From NCBI GenBank assembly GCA_016125095.1, contig WGMK01000013.1, positions 1-64,000 on the forward strand: 64,000 bases of DNA, read 5' to 3'. The notes beneath the pieces are model-generated. The model saw only the letters and a list, made by a program, of their open reading frames with translations. It was not told the origin of the DNA and did not search any database. Numbering within the stretch: position 1 is the stretch's first letter; every line of letters begins with the position of its first letter. Positions 36,260 through 46,387 of the stretch are shown in pieces. This stretch comes from Candidatus Hydrogenedens sp. Lineage in GTDB: Bacteria > Hydrogenedentota > Hydrogenedentia > Hydrogenedentales > JAEUWI01. A program made the position numbers and the translations under genes.

Positions 36260-36301
36260 ACTATAAGACTGAGTCTTCATGATTATCAAACGAAAGTTTC
36301 G
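36260..36301 (-). promoter_or_regulatory. promoter with embedded palindrome, possibly leaderless
   Basis: On the minus strand, TTGATA (36289-36284) and TATAGT (36265-36260) are 18 bp apart. A perfect 13-bp palindrome AAGACTGAGTCTT (36265-36277) fills part of the spacer, and a second palindrome CGAAAGTTTCG lies at 36291-36301. Transcription would begin at about 36253, right at the ATG at 36252. The position suggests repressor control. Confidence 0.55.
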
Positions 36302-36327
36302 AGTTGTGATAAGGCGCGTTAGGTAGT

Positions 36328-37107
36328 CTAAACCCAGCGTGTGTGCGGGGCGCTCAGCGCCACCGCGAATACATCGACCGACGTTGCACCGGCATACTTG
36401 AGCACGCGCGCGCACTCGGTCACCGTGCCGGCGGTGGTTACTACGTCGTCGATAAGCAGCACGCGCTTACCCTGCAGGGTGTCGCCGCACACCGCAAAGG
36501 CGCCGCGCACATTGGCCAGGCGTTCTTCGCGGCTGAGGCGGCTTTGCGTTCGTGTCGGCCGAATGCGCTCAAGCGAATGGTCCACGGGCGCGCCGCGAAG
36601 CAGGCCGCCCAGGGCCTCGGCGAGCAACGCGCTCTGGTTGAATCCGCGCTCTCGTTGCCGCACGCGGTGCAGCGGCACCGGCACGAGCGCGTCGTAGGCG
36701 TCCCATGCCATCTCCGACTCGGCGAACTCGGCCATCACCTCGGCCAGCGGCAGCGCCAGCCGCTGTTTGCCGTGAAACTTCATTAGCTTCACGGCCTCCG
36801 CGATGGCGACCTCGTAGCGTGCGGCGCCATAGATGCGGTCAATCTGCGCGTTGGGATGTTCGCGGCAGGTGGCGCAGGGGTAATTCGCCAGGCTGCCAAA
36901 ACCACGCATTTCCTGATGCGGCTGGCCGCAGCACGAGCAGTAGGGCCGCTCGATGCGTGGACTCGCGGTCCAGCAGGCGGGACAGAAGTAGCCGTTCTCT
37001 TCGGTAAGCAGCTGCACACGGCACTGACGGCAGAAGGCCGGATAGACCAGGTTTCGCACAGCCAGCCACCATTCGGGGCCCATTCTCGCGGAAAACAGCG
37101 CAGGCAT
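36328..37107 (-). CDS. comF: ComF-family phosphoribosyltransferase-like protein
   Basis: This 259-residue cytosolic protein belongs to the ComF/GntX family, linked to natural competence and DNA uptake. The N-terminal third has paired zinc-finger cysteines (FCRQC, YFCPAC, YCSCCG, YPCATC) and the C-terminal part is a PRTase fold with VPVPLHRVRQRERGFNQS and the PRPP motif VLLIDDVVTTAGT. Both halves are complete. Start at the ATG 37107 with GAGG about 10 bp upstream; an ATG at 37083 is also possible. Presence of pilT and pilB in the window fits a competence role but does not prove it. Confidence 0.88.
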   Translation of the reverse strand: MPALFSARMGPEWWLAVRNLVYPAFCRQCRVQLLTEENGYFCPACWTASPRIERPYCSCCGQPHQEMRGFGSLANYPCATCREHPNAQIDRIYGAARYEVAIAEAVKLMKFHGKQRLALPLAEVMAEFAESEMAWDAYDALVPVPLHRVRQRERGFNQSALLAEALGGLLRGAPVDHSLERIRPTRTQSRLSREERLANVRGAFAVCGDTLQGKRVLLIDDVVTTAGTVTECARVLKYAGATSVDVFAVALSAPHTRWV

Positions 37108-37141
37108 GGAGCATTGCCTCGGCTTTTTGCAAAGTTTTATC

Positions 37142-37171
37142 TTGCCATGTGTCGTCTCCGCGTGTCATATT
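37142..37171 (+). promoter_or_regulatory. candidate promoter for the small secreted protein
   Basis: TTGCCA, 18-bp spacer, CATATT, about 80 bp before the start at 37250. A small palindrome GCAAAGGGCTTTGC (37199-37212) lies in the 5' leader. Confidence 0.4.
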
Positions 37172-37249
37172 GGCGTTATCTGCGTGGCGGAGTCCGGGCG
37201 CAAAGGGCTTTGCCTCAACTGTCAAACCAAGAAAAGGAAGGATGCAGGA

Positions 37250-37807
37250 ATGAAGTTTGTAAGTTTCTTTGCGAGTGCCGCCGTCATCATGGGAGTCGTG
37301 CTTTCCGCGGCTGCGCCGGCGTCGGCCGATGTGGCGGATGAGCTGAAGGCGAAGATCGAAAGCATGAGCACCGAGCAGCAGGCTGCCCTGCTGCTGTTGT
37401 TGAGCCAGCTTGGCTCGGCCGAGGCAGCCCCGTCGGGCGATGCCGCTGCCGCCGCGACCCCGGCCGACCCGAAGGAAGCCGTGAAGGCTGTCATCAAGAA
37501 GTTCGCCGACTCCGCCGCCAAGGGTGATCTGGAAGGCATGCTCTCCGTGTTCTCGGAGAACTTCGAGCACTACCAGTACGGCGACAAGAAGGGCGTTGGC
37601 GAGTTCCTGCAGCAGTCCGCCGACATGGGCTACCTCGAGGGCATCGAGTTCAACATGGACGACGCCGAGTTCGAGGAAGACGGCGACACCATCAGCGTGT
37701 ACCCGGTCGACGTGGAAGGCAGCTTCGGCTCCGTCACCTTCGAGTACATCCTCAAGAACGAAGGCGGCGAGTGGAAGATTGTCGAGTTTGATGCCAGCGG
37801 TCTCTAG
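37250..37807 (+). CDS. secreted protein with NTF2/SnoaL-like domain
   Basis: This 185-residue protein has a signal peptide (about 1-24, ending APASA), a short helical stretch with LLLLLSQLGSAEAAP and an Ala/Asp-rich linker, then an approximately 105-residue domain that looks like the NTF2/SnoaL-like fold: KEAVKAVIKKFADSAAKGDLEGMLSVFSENFEHY at its start and GGEWKIVEFDASGL at its end. Such domains bind small ligands or act as lumazine-like accessory folds, so no function is assigned. AGGAAGG lies about 8 bp before the ATG at 37250. Single gene, closed by a strong terminator. Confidence 0.75.
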   Translation: MKFVSFFASAAVIMGVVLSAAAPASADVADELKAKIESMSTEQQAALLLLLSQLGSAEAAPSGDAAAAATPADPKEAVKAVIKKFADSAAKGDLEGMLSVFSENFEHYQYGDKKGVGEFLQQSADMGYLEGIEFNMDDAEFEEDGDTISVYPVDVEGSFGSVTFEYILKNEGGEWKIVEFDASGL

Positions 37808-37830
37808 GCCGTAATACCGTCTGCGAATCC

Positions 37831-37866
37831 AAACGGCCCCCGGGATCTCCCGGGGGCCGTTTTCGT
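37831..37866. terminator. strong bidirectional hairpin terminator
   Basis: Perfect 15-bp stem (AAACGGCCCCCGGGA and its complement) with a 2-nt loop; U-rich arms on both strands (GTTTTCG / AAAC side). It closes the gene at 37250 and could also serve the convergent gene. Confidence 0.85.
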
Positions 37867-37877
37867 TTGTCGCGGTA

Positions 37878-37962
37878 GGTAGGGCGAGCGTACCCGCGAG
37901 CCATCATGACGTGCCGAAGACGTTCTCGCTTTAAGACGGCTCGCGGGTATGCTCGCCCTACC
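37878..37962. repeat. 25-bp-arm inverted repeat (REP/MITE-like)
   Basis: Two 25-nt arms (37878-37902 and 37938-37962), GGTAGGGCGAGC...CGCGAGCC and its reverse complement with a single mismatch, separated by 35 nt. The right arm overlaps the 3' end of the next gene and provides its TAG stop. I see no other copy in the window. Confidence 0.75.
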
Positions 37963-39811
37963 GATCGACGCTCGCTTCCGGAATCACCTCGAGTAGTAGC
38001 GTGCCGCCGTCGTCATAAATGACCTGTGTCCACGCTGCGGCGCGCAATGTTTCTGCTGCCTCGGATGGCCAGGTGGCCGGACATAGAATGTAGTCTGCGC
38101 ACCATGCGCGCGCGAAGGCCTCGCGCTCGGTATCCGTGGCTTCGGGGCTGAAGAAGCGCTGCACCTCGCGCTTCAGTTCGACATAGTCCACGTCGGTCAA
38201 ATTGAACGTGCCGACGCCATACACCGTGCTGCTGCCGGTCCGCCGCACGGCGATATCCGACATCGGCGCCGGGGCGAGCAGCATGCCATCGGGGAGCAGG
38301 TCCAGCGCACGCGCGTCCGATGCTGCGAAGGCTTCGGGATGATAGGCCGCGAACGCGCCTTGCGCATGGGTGCGACCGTAGGAAGTCTGAAAGAAGACCA
38401 GCGACACACCGATGGAACTGATGCCGAAGAGGAGCAGCAGCGTCCAAACGAGACGCCGCACTACCGGGCGCGTCTGCGCAAGCCCCACCGCCGCCAATAC
38501 GCACAGCGGCAGCCACACCAGCATCTGCAATCGTTGCGGGCCGAACTGCAGAAACCATCCCTGGCCGAATCCCGACAGCGACAAGGCGAGGAACGCCACC
38601 AGCCACCAGGCCCACCAAGGCGGGAGGGAGGTGGTGTCGGATCCTGCGGCGCGCGGCCAGAGTCCCGCGAGCAAACCAATCAGCGCCCAATCCGACACGG
38701 CCGCGGCCACGCTGCCCTCGGGGCCCTGCGCCAGCGTGCCGTAATAGGCCATGTAGCCGATCGCGGCTATTGCGTAGGCGGCGAGATACCCAAGCCCGGC
38801 GCGCAGCACGAAGGACGGCAGCCATCCGCCCGATTGCACAGCGGCGCGCAGTGCGGGCGCGGCGGCGGCGAGAGGCAGGGCGCACACGACCAGCGCGGGC
38901 GTCAGCCACATCGCCATGCTCGCCGCCTCGAGGTGGTTCGCCACCACCTGCGGATTCGTGCGCAGCACCAGCGCGCTCATGACCATGCCCGCCGCCATTG
39001 GCAGCGCGACGAGCACCGCGCATCGCAAGCGCAGCCAGAATCCAGCAGATGTCCCCGCGAGCATGAATAGCAGGATGGCCCCGAAGAACACCCCGGCGCG
39101 CGCGTAGAGGAAGGCGCCCAGTAACAGCGCGGGCAGCCACCACAAGACCATTGCGGCGCGTTCCTCGCGGAGTCCGCGCGCCACGGCGGCCAGCGCGCCG
39201 AAGCCAATGCCGAGCGAGAGCGTGTAGTAGCAGCGCGGCGCGTAGAGCAGCGGACTGAAGTGGGGGCCTTCCATCAGGCCATAGAGCGCCCACCGGAAGA
39301 ACGCGGCATCGAAGCCCGGATGCAGATCCCACCCGAGTGCGCGGCTGGCGAGAAAGAGCAATCCGCCCGGACCGCCCGACAGCGTGAACAGCGCGAATGC
39401 CGCAGCGGCGTAGTGCGGCACGGCATGGCGCAGAAAACGCCAGACCATGGCGAGGTAGAACCCGAATGCCGCGCCGTTCGCCAGGCCCAACAGCGTGAAG
39501 GGCTCGAGTCCGGTTAACTTGCACACCAGGCCCAACGCGGCGTAGAGCCACAGATGCGGCACGGCGTAGAAGCGGGGATCGGCGTCTCCCCAAGCCGACT
39601 TACAGGTGGCGTAGGGGGAATGGAAATCGAGCGCGACACCTCGCTCCATGCTCTCGAGAAACAGCGCGCTGTCGGCGATAGAAAGGCCGGAGAACGCGGT
39701 GCCCTCGGGCGGAAGACTCTGCAAGGCATAGTGCAACGCGGGCTGCGTGAGCGCGAGCGCTACGATGACGGCCCACGGCCAGACGGGGAAGCGCGGCGGG
39801 GGGGAGGTCAC
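37958..39811 (-). CDS. polytopic membrane protein with periplasmic C-terminal domain, GT-C-like
   Basis: This 617-residue protein has about twelve hydrophobic segments followed by an approximately 120-residue soluble C-terminal domain (from about 500, with YDDGGTLLLEVIPEASVDR at the end). The first extracytoplasmic loop carries SLPPEGTAFSGLSIADSALFLESMERGV. The layout recalls membrane glycosyltransferases or O-antigen-type proteins, but I do not recognise the family. It starts with GTG (39811), abutting the maf stop codon (39812-39814), with no clear ribosome binding site, so it probably depends on translational coupling. Its last codon and stop come from an inverted repeat. Confidence 0.55.
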   Translation of the reverse strand: MTSPPPRFPVWPWAVIVALALTQPALHYALQSLPPEGTAFSGLSIADSALFLESMERGVALDFHSPYATCKSAWGDADPRFYAVPHLWLYAALGLVCKLTGLEPFTLLGLANGAAFGFYLAMVWRFLRHAVPHYAAAAFALFTLSGGPGGLLFLASRALGWDLHPGFDAAFFRWALYGLMEGPHFSPLLYAPRCYYTLSLGIGFGALAAVARGLREERAAMVLWWLPALLLGAFLYARAGVFFGAILLFMLAGTSAGFWLRLRCAVLVALPMAAGMVMSALVLRTNPQVVANHLEAASMAMWLTPALVVCALPLAAAAPALRAAVQSGGWLPSFVLRAGLGYLAAYAIAAIGYMAYYGTLAQGPEGSVAAAVSDWALIGLLAGLWPRAAGSDTTSLPPWWAWWLVAFLALSLSGFGQGWFLQFGPQRLQMLVWLPLCVLAAVGLAQTRPVVRRLVWTLLLLFGISSIGVSLVFFQTSYGRTHAQGAFAAYHPEAFAASDARALDLLPDGMLLAPAPMSDIAVRRTGSSTVYGVGTFNLTDVDYVELKREVQRFFSPEATDTEREAFARAWCADYILCPATWPSEAAETLRAAAWTQVIYDDGGTLLLEVIPEASVDR

Positions 39812-40420
39812 CTAGAGAAACACGGCGCGCTCTTTGTCCAGCGCGTCGAAGAGGTGAAAATCGAGTTGGCGGAGCAGCGCATCGAGCCGCGCCACCGGCA
39901 GCCCGAGCACGTTCTGATAGCAGCCGCCATACCGCGCGACCAGCAGCATGCCGGGACCGTCCACGGTGTATGCGCCCGCGCGGTCGAGCGGATTCACCAC
40001 ATCGACGAAGCGCTCAATCTCGGCACGCGTCAATTCGCGGAAGGTCACGTCGGTCGTCTCGGTGCCCTGCACGGCACGGCCCGTCGCTGTGTCGCACACC
40101 GCCAGCCCGGTGCAGACCTGGTGCGTGCGTCCGGAAAGATGCTCCAGCATCGCGATGGCCTCGGCGCGGTTCGGGGGCTTCGCCAACACGCGCGGTCCCT
40201 CGAACACCAGCGTATCCGCGGCAATCACCAGCGCGTCTCCCTCCAGCCGCGCCGCCACGTCGTCGCGCTTGAGCGCCGCGTTCCGCTCCACAATCAGCGC
40301 GGGCGATTCGCCGTGGTTGGTTTCCTCGGCGTCGCTGGTGATCACCCCGAACTGCAGGCCGAGCGAATCCAGCAGGGCGCGCCGCCGGGGCGAGCCGGAT
40401 GCCAGCACGATCCGCCTCAT
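39812..40420 (-). CDS. maf: Maf-family nucleotide pyrophosphatase
   Basis: Maf proteins hydrolyse non-canonical or house-cleaning nucleoside triphosphates (dTTP/UTP/CTP type) and have been linked to septum formation. The 202-residue protein has SGSPRRRALL at the N-terminus, an ERNAALK region and IAADTLV, the expected Maf motifs, and full length. It overlaps the LolA-like gene by 4 bp (ATGA). It is part of the divIVA-containing run, so a cell-division context is plausible. Confidence 0.9.
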   Translation of the reverse strand: MRRIVLASGSPRRRALLDSLGLQFGVITSDAEETNHGESPALIVERNAALKRDDVAARLEGDALVIAADTLVFEGPRVLAKPPNRAEAIAMLEHLSGRTHQVCTGLAVCDTATGRAVQGTETTDVTFRELTRAEIERFVDVVNPLDRAGAYTVDGPGMLLVARYGGCYQNVLGLPVARLDALLRQLDFHLFDALDKERAVFL

Positions 40421-41196
40421 TCCGCAGGCTCCAGCGGCGACACCTGCACCAGCGGCGCAGTCTCCGGGGCAGGGGCGTCGTCCGGCATGGGTGCCGGAGG
40501 TATCTCGCGGGTAATCGGCACCAGTTCGCCTTCTTCGCCCACCGTTCGGACCACCTGCTCGTCCCGGATGACCTTCGTGCCCGGCGCGAGGGCAATCTGC
40601 ATCGCTTCGGGCGCCAGCGCGGGATTCACTTCGTAGTCGCTCATTTCCACGATGAGCTGCGATTCCTCGTCGAACACCAAGTGCACGCGGTAGGGCAGCA
40701 GGTTGTCGTCGCGCAGATAAATCACCGCCTTCTGAAACAGGTCCACCGCATCGCTGCCCGGCTTGGGCAGCAGCTCCATGCCGAGGTTGCCGAGCGGATT
40801 GTCCTGCAGCGAAAACACGCGCACCTCGTAGCTGTCCCGCAGCCGGTCGGTGTCGCTGTCGAATCCGAAAAACAGAATGTCCGCTTCCGGCGCGTCGGCC
40901 AATTCCTGCACCACCAGCTGCCGCACCTCCGGCTCGTACTGGTAGCTCGTCGTGGCGTCGATCAAGATGGACGCATCGTAGGGGTAATGCGTCTGCCGCA
41001 GAATCCGCCGCGGCTTGGTATAGGTGAGTGTGCCTTCCGCCAGAAAGGTCTCGTCCGGCGTGATGCTCTTCTCGGTGTATTCGGTCTGCAGGGCCACCAC
41101 GCCCTCGCGCGACGCCTTGAAGCGCGCGAAAAAGTCGTCCAGTTCCGGCACCGCCGCAAAAGATGCAGCGGCCGCCACGGCCAATTCCAGCAGCAT
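40417..41196 (-). CDS. LolA-like outer-membrane lipoprotein carrier homologue
   Basis: This 259-residue protein has an N-terminal hydrophobic signal (MLLELAVAAAASFAA) and a LolA-type beta-sheet fold: DDFFARFKASREGVVALQTEYTEK, then GTLTYTKPRRILRQT and DNPLGNLGMELLP. LolA chaperones lipoproteins across the periplasm. A low-complexity Pro/Ala-rich tail follows the domain (PPAPMPDDAPAPETAP). It starts within the divIVA stop (TAATG overlap) and ends 4 bp into maf, so it is tightly coupled to both. Typical LolA proteins are about 200 residues, so the tail is extra. Confidence 0.7.
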   Translation of the reverse strand: MLLELAVAAAASFAAVPELDDFFARFKASREGVVALQTEYTEKSITPDETFLAEGTLTYTKPRRILRQTHYPYDASILIDATTSYQYEPEVRQLVVQELADAPEADILFFGFDSDTDRLRDSYEVRVFSLQDNPLGNLGMELLPKPGSDAVDLFQKAVIYLRDDNLLPYRVHLVFDEESQLIVEMSDYEVNPALAPEAMQIALAPGTKVIRDEQVVRTVGEEGELVPITREIPPAPMPDDAPAPETAPLVQVSPLEPAE

Positions 41197-41756
41197 TAAC
41201 GCTCTCCGCTGAACGCCGGCGGGCGCTCTTCGTATTGGGCTTCAAAAGTTTCGGCCTGCTGCTGCAGGCTTTCCTGCACGCCCTCGGCCGTCGGAATTTC
41301 CAACAGCAGGGCGCTGTGCGCCGCCAGCACGGCCCGCAGGTCGGTGCGTAGCCGGTTGCGCTCGGTGCGCAGGTCGTCGATTTCACGGCGCAACTCATCC
41401 GGCAGCCGCTTCGATTCCGCGCGCGCCTGCTCGATCAGGGCATCGGCCTGCCGCCGTGCCGCCTCCTCGATGCTCTCGCCAAAACGCTGCGAACTCACCA
41501 GGGCCGCGCGCAGGGTGGATTCCATCCCGCGGATTTCCTCGAGTTCTTGCCGCTGCTTCTCCATCTCCTCCTTCAATTCTCGCACCCGGTTGATAAGGGC
41601 CTCCATCGCATCGGCCACGCGCTCGAGGTAGGTGTCCACCTCGTCCTTGTCGTAGCCGCCCATGAGCGAGCTCTTGAACTCGGTGTTATACAGGTCGCTC
41701 GGCGTCAGCAGGTTCTCGTCGCCCAGGGTCTCCTGAAATATCCGGTCTTTTCTCAT
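41196..41756 (-). CDS. divIVA: DivIVA-domain coiled-coil protein
   Basis: This 186-residue cytosolic protein has the N-terminal DivIVA lipid-binding domain (about 16-55, LTPSDLYNTEFKSSLMGGYDKDEVDTYL) followed by a coiled coil (about 58-155, charged heptads with REIDDLRTERNRLRTDL). DivIVA marks negatively curved membrane and poles and recruits cell-wall or division factors; it is classically Gram-positive but occurs in several other phyla. GGAG lies about 12 bp before the ATG at 41756. Its operon partners here are proC upstream and LolA-like plus maf downstream. Confidence 0.85.
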   Translation of the reverse strand: MRKDRIFQETLGDENLLTPSDLYNTEFKSSLMGGYDKDEVDTYLERVADAMEALINRVRELKEEMEKQRQELEEIRGMESTLRAALVSSQRFGESIEEAARRQADALIEQARAESKRLPDELRREIDDLRTERNRLRTDLRAVLAAHSALLLEIPTAEGVQESLQQQAETFEAQYEERPPAFSGER

Positions 41757-41802
41757 GGCTGGAAGGTTCTCCGTGTACCAGACGCGCCAGAGCGCGCGGC
41801 AT

Positions 41803-42615
41803 TCACGCCCCCAATTCGCGCGAACGCGCTACGGCGGCATGCACCGCGCGCGCCACCAGCGCCTCAAATCCATCCTCCGCGAATTGCTTCAACGCGGCCT
41901 CCGTCGTGCCGCCGGGCGAAGTCACCCGTTTGCGGAGCGTCGCGGGGTCGTCCTCGGAACTGTGCAGCAGCCGGCCGGCGCCGTACAGGGTGTGCGCGGC
42001 CAGCCGCGATGCGACTTCCTCACTCAGGCCCTCGGCCATGCCCGCCTTAATCAGGCACTCGGTCAGCAGGAAAAAATAGGCGGGTCCGCTGCCGCTCACC
42101 GCAGTCACCGCGTCCATATCGCTTTCCGGCACCCGCTCAGCGATGCCGATAGTGTTGAACAGGCGGCTGACCAGCGCGGCGTCTTCCTCCGTGCAACCCG
42201 GCCCCAGCGCGAAGCCCGCCGCGCCCGCATGCGCCAGGCACGGCGTGTTCGGCATCACCCGCACCACCCGGTCGGTGCCGAGGCGCTCCTGGATGAACCC
42301 GATCGAGATGCCCGCAGCGATGCTGATGGCCAGTGCCCCCGGCTTGAGCGAGCCGGCGATGTCCTCCAGCACGGCGCCCATCATCTGCGGCTTCACGGCC
42401 AGCATCAGGATGTCGGAGGCGGCGGCAAGTGCTCGCGCCGATTCCGCGGTGTTCACGCCCAGACGGGCCGCCGCCGCCTGGGCCGCGTCCGAGGGGTCGT
42501 ACACCAGGGCGTCATCGTGCGGCCACACCCGCAGTTCCACCAGCCCCTCGAGGATGGCCGAACCCATGTTGCCGAAACCCAGAAATCCCAGCGTCAGGCC
42601 GGTATCGATTCTCAT
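41803..42615 (-). CDS. proC: pyrroline-5-carboxylate reductase
   Basis: ProC reduces 1-pyrroline-5-carboxylate to proline with NAD(P)H. The 270-residue protein shows the N-terminal GFLGFGNMGSAI Rossmann motif, VKPQ, RVMPNTP, SGSGPAYFF and TSPGGTTEAAL, all diagnostic, and full family length. It overlaps the acetyltransferase gene upstream by 4 bp and is followed 47 bp later by divIVA. Confidence 0.95.
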   Translation of the reverse strand: MRIDTGLTLGFLGFGNMGSAILEGLVELRVWPHDDALVYDPSDAAQAAAARLGVNTAESARALAAASDILMLAVKPQMMGAVLEDIAGSLKPGALAISIAAGISIGFIQERLGTDRVVRVMPNTPCLAHAGAAGFALGPGCTEEDAALVSRLFNTIGIAERVPESDMDAVTAVSGSGPAYFFLLTECLIKAGMAEGLSEEVASRLAAHTLYGAGRLLHSSEDDPATLRKRVTSPGGTTEAALKQFAEDGFEALVARAVHAAVARSRELGA

Positions 42616-43151
42616 GCGTCGCTCCCTACCGATTCTTCGTCCGCTTCCACGCTTTCCAATTCCGCCTCGATGGGGTCCGGAAAGTCATAGGCCACCGCCA
42701 CCTCGTCGCACCCCGGGTACAAATGACATCGCATACAGTCCTTGAATACCTTATACGGCAATTCCGACTTGTCCACAATATGAAATCCGCTCTTGAGGAA
42801 GAAGCCTTCGACGCGGGTCAGGGCGTACACCCGGGCGATTTCGAGCGCCTGGGCCTCACGCAGGGCCGCCTCCACCAGCAGCGCGCCCACGCCCTTGCCC
42901 CGCAAGTCGTCGCGCACCACCAGCGAACGCACCTCCGCGAGGTCGATCATGTCGATGTGCAGCGCCGTACAGCCGCCCAGGCCTCGCTTGTCCACATACA
43001 CGGTAAAATCCCGGACATTCTCGTAGAGTTCCGGCAGCTGGCGGGGCAAAACGCTGCCCTTCGCCGCCGCGCTGTCCAGCAGCTGCTTCAGTTCGTGTAC
43101 TTCGCTCAGCTTGGGTTTGCGGATTTCTCCCCGCGCAGACGATTTTTTCAT
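42612..43151 (-). CDS. ArgA-like GNAT N-acetyltransferase
   Basis: This 179-residue GNAT protein resembles the acetyltransferase half of N-acetylglutamate synthase: ELKQLLDSAAAKGSVLPRQ, LAEVRSLVVRDDLRGKGVGALL (acetyl-CoA loop), YALTRVEGFF and CDEVAVAYDF. A cysteine-containing segment (DCMRCHLYPGCDE) precedes the last strand, as in single-domain ArgA-type enzymes. It may make N-acetylglutamate for arginine synthesis; its coupling to proC suggests a glutamate-derived amino acid role. It is the first gene of the run, and its promoter must lie in the 427-bp region shared with gap. Confidence 0.8.
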   Translation of the reverse strand: MKKSSARGEIRKPKLSEVHELKQLLDSAAAKGSVLPRQLPELYENVRDFTVYVDKRGLGGCTALHIDMIDLAEVRSLVVRDDLRGKGVGALLVEAALREAQALEIARVYALTRVEGFFLKSGFHIVDKSELPYKVFKDCMRCHLYPGCDEVAVAYDFPDPIEAELESVEADEESVGSDA

Positions 43152-44577
<1,426 letters not shown>

Positions 44578-44590
44578 GGTTCTGCAACCC

Positions 44591-45805
44591 ATGAACAAGC
44601 TCAGCATTACCGACCTCGATCTCGCCGGCAAGCGCGTGCTCATGCGCGTGGACTTCAACGTCCCGCAGCATGCGGACGGCACCGTGCGCGACGATACGCG
44701 CATCCGCGCGGCCCTGCAAAGCATCAACTATGTGCGCGAGCAGGGCGGCAAGCTGATCCTCATGTCGCACCTGGGCCGCCCGAAGAAGGTGAAGGACGAC
44801 GCCGCGAAGCTGGCGCTGCTGAAGATGGACCCCATCGCCAAGCACCTGTTCGACCTGCTCGGCGGCGGCGTGAAAGTGAGCAAGGTAGACGACATCGTCG
44901 GGCCGGAAGTGGAGGCCGCCGTGGCCGCGCTTTCCCCGGGCGATATCCTCCTGCTGGAAAACACCCGCTTCAACCCCGGCGAAGAGGCGAACGACCCCGA
45001 GCTGTCGAAGCGGCTGGCCGCGCTGGGCGATGTCTACGTGAGCGATGCCTTCGGCACCGTGCACCGCGCCCATGCCTCCACCGAGGGCGTCTGCCACTTC
45101 ATGGACCAGTGCGCCGCGGGCTTCCTGGTGCAGAAGGAAATGGACTACTTCGGCAAGGTGCTCAGCAATCCCGACCGTCCGCTGCTCGCCATTCTCGGCG
45201 GCGCGAAGGTGTCGGACAAGATTACCGTGATCGACAACCTGCTGAACCTCGTCAATACGCTCATCATCGGCGGCGGCATGGCCTACACCTTCATGAAGGC
45301 CCTCGGCCGCGACATCGGCAGTTCGCTGCTCGACGAGAACGGCATCGAGGTGGCCAAGCAAGTGATGGACAAGGCCCGCGAAAAGGGTGTCGAACTGCTG
45401 CTTCCGCTCGATTTCGTTATCGGCGACGACTTCAGCAACGACGCGAACACGCAGATTGCCGAGGCGGGCGCGGGCATTCCCGACGGCTGGGAAGGCCTGG
45501 ACATTGGCCCGGAGACGCGCGAGCTGTTCACGCGGAACATCGGTGAAGCGAAGACCGTGGTGTGGAACGGCCCGCTCGGCGTGTTCGAGATGGAGACCTT
45601 CGCGCAGGGTACCCGGACCGTGGCGGAATTCCTCGCCGCGCACCCGGAGATTACCAGCATCATCGGCGGGGGCGACACCGCCGCTGCCGTGGAACAGTTC
45701 GGCCTCGCCGACAAGATGTCGCACGTGAGCACGGGCGGCGGCGCCAGCCTCGAGATGCTCGAGGGCAAGACGCTGCCGGGGCTTGCCGCGCTGACAGACA
45801 AATAA
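44591..45805 (+). CDS. pgk: phosphoglycerate kinase
   Basis: Pgk makes ATP from 1,3-bisphosphoglycerate, the step after GAPDH. The 404-residue protein shows [48 protein letters not shown] and GGGDTAAA in order, all diagnostic, and is full length. Cotranscribed with gap. A hairpin at 45817 follows its stop. Confidence 0.97.
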   Translation: MNKLSITDLDLAGKRVLMRVDFNVPQHADGTVRDDTRIRAALQSINYVREQGGKLILMSHLGRPKKVKDDAAKLALLKMDPIAKHLFDLLGGGVKVSKVDDIVGPEVEAAVAALSPGDILLLENTRFNPGEEANDPELSKRLAALGDVYVSDAFGTVHRAHASTEGVCHFMDQCAAGFLVQKEMDYFGKVLSNPDRPLLAILGGAKVSDKITVIDNLLNLVNTLIIGGGMAYTFMKALGRDIGSSLLDENGIEVAKQVMDKAREKGVELLLPLDFVIGDDFSNDANTQIAEAGAGIPDGWEGLDIGPETRELFTRNIGEAKTVVWNGPLGVFEMETFAQGTRTVAEFLAAHPEITSIIGGGDTAAAVEQFGLADKMSHVSTGGGASLEMLEGKTLPGLAALTDK

Positions 45806-45816
45806 CTAGGCTATCC

Positions 45817-45843
45817 GCGGCCCGGGCAAGGCGTCCGGGCCGC
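45817..45843 (+). terminator. hairpin after pgk
   Basis: GCGGCCCGG / CCGGGCCGC stem of 9 bp with a 9-nt loop, followed by a weak AGCAATTT tract; probable terminator. Confidence 0.55.
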
Positions 45844-45931
45844 AGCAATTTAACCTGCCCCCTACTCGGGTGCGCGCTCTCACCGGCGGCAATCTGGGCC
45901 CGGGGCGAATGACCTGGAAAGGTGACGAGAC

Positions 45932-46201
45932 ATGCCGACAGCACTGGAACGCAAGCAGGAAATCATCGCGAAGTTTGGTAAGGACGCGAAGGACACGGGT
46001 TCGCCCGAGGTTCAGGTGGCGCTGCTCACTGAGCGCATCAACCACCTTACCGAGCACTTCAAGACCCACAAGAAGGACCATGCGGGCCGCCGTGGTCTGC
46101 TCAAGCTGGTGGGTCAGCGCCGCAGCCTGCTGGCGTACATCCGAAACAACGACATCGAGCGCTACCGTACGCTCATCGCCGAGCTCGGCCTGCGTAAGTA
46201 G
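45932..46201 (+). CDS. rpsO: 30S ribosomal protein S15
   Basis: S15 binds 16S rRNA in the central domain of the 30S subunit. The 89-residue protein contains [44 protein letters not shown], a family hallmark, and ends [18 protein letters not shown] lies 8 bp before the ATG. Followed by pnp, the standard rpsO-pnp order; S15 often represses its own translation. Confidence 0.97.
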   Translation: MPTALERKQEIIAKFGKDAKDTGSPEVQVALLTERINHLTEHFKTHKKDHAGRRGLLKLVGQRRSLLAYIRNNDIERYRTLIAELGLRK

Positions 46202-46231
46202 GGCCTGGCACGGCAGCCAGTTTTCAAGGGC

Positions 46232-46258
46232 GGGGCGCCCGGATTGTCCGGGCGCCCC
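46232..46258 (+). terminator. hairpin between rpsO and pnp
   Basis: Perfect 12-bp stem GGGGCGCCCGGA with a 3-nt loop and no U tract. In other bacteria an RNase III-processed hairpin occupies this site; a similar processing or attenuation role is plausible. Confidence 0.5.
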
Positions 46259-46387
46259 TACCCGATTCCCGGGCGGGGGTATTGGAAGCCTGCCCGTGAA
46301 TGGAACGAAGAGGGAAGCAGAGAACGATGAACATGTCAGATGGTCTGGGAATCGTTCGACGCGAATGCGAAACAAGGAACGCGTAAT

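Noticed and set aside
39812..41398. 528-residue frame joining maf to sequence upstream
   Set aside because: Only the last 202 residues match Maf; the upstream part is a shadow of the LolA-like gene, which overlaps maf by 4 bp in its own frame.
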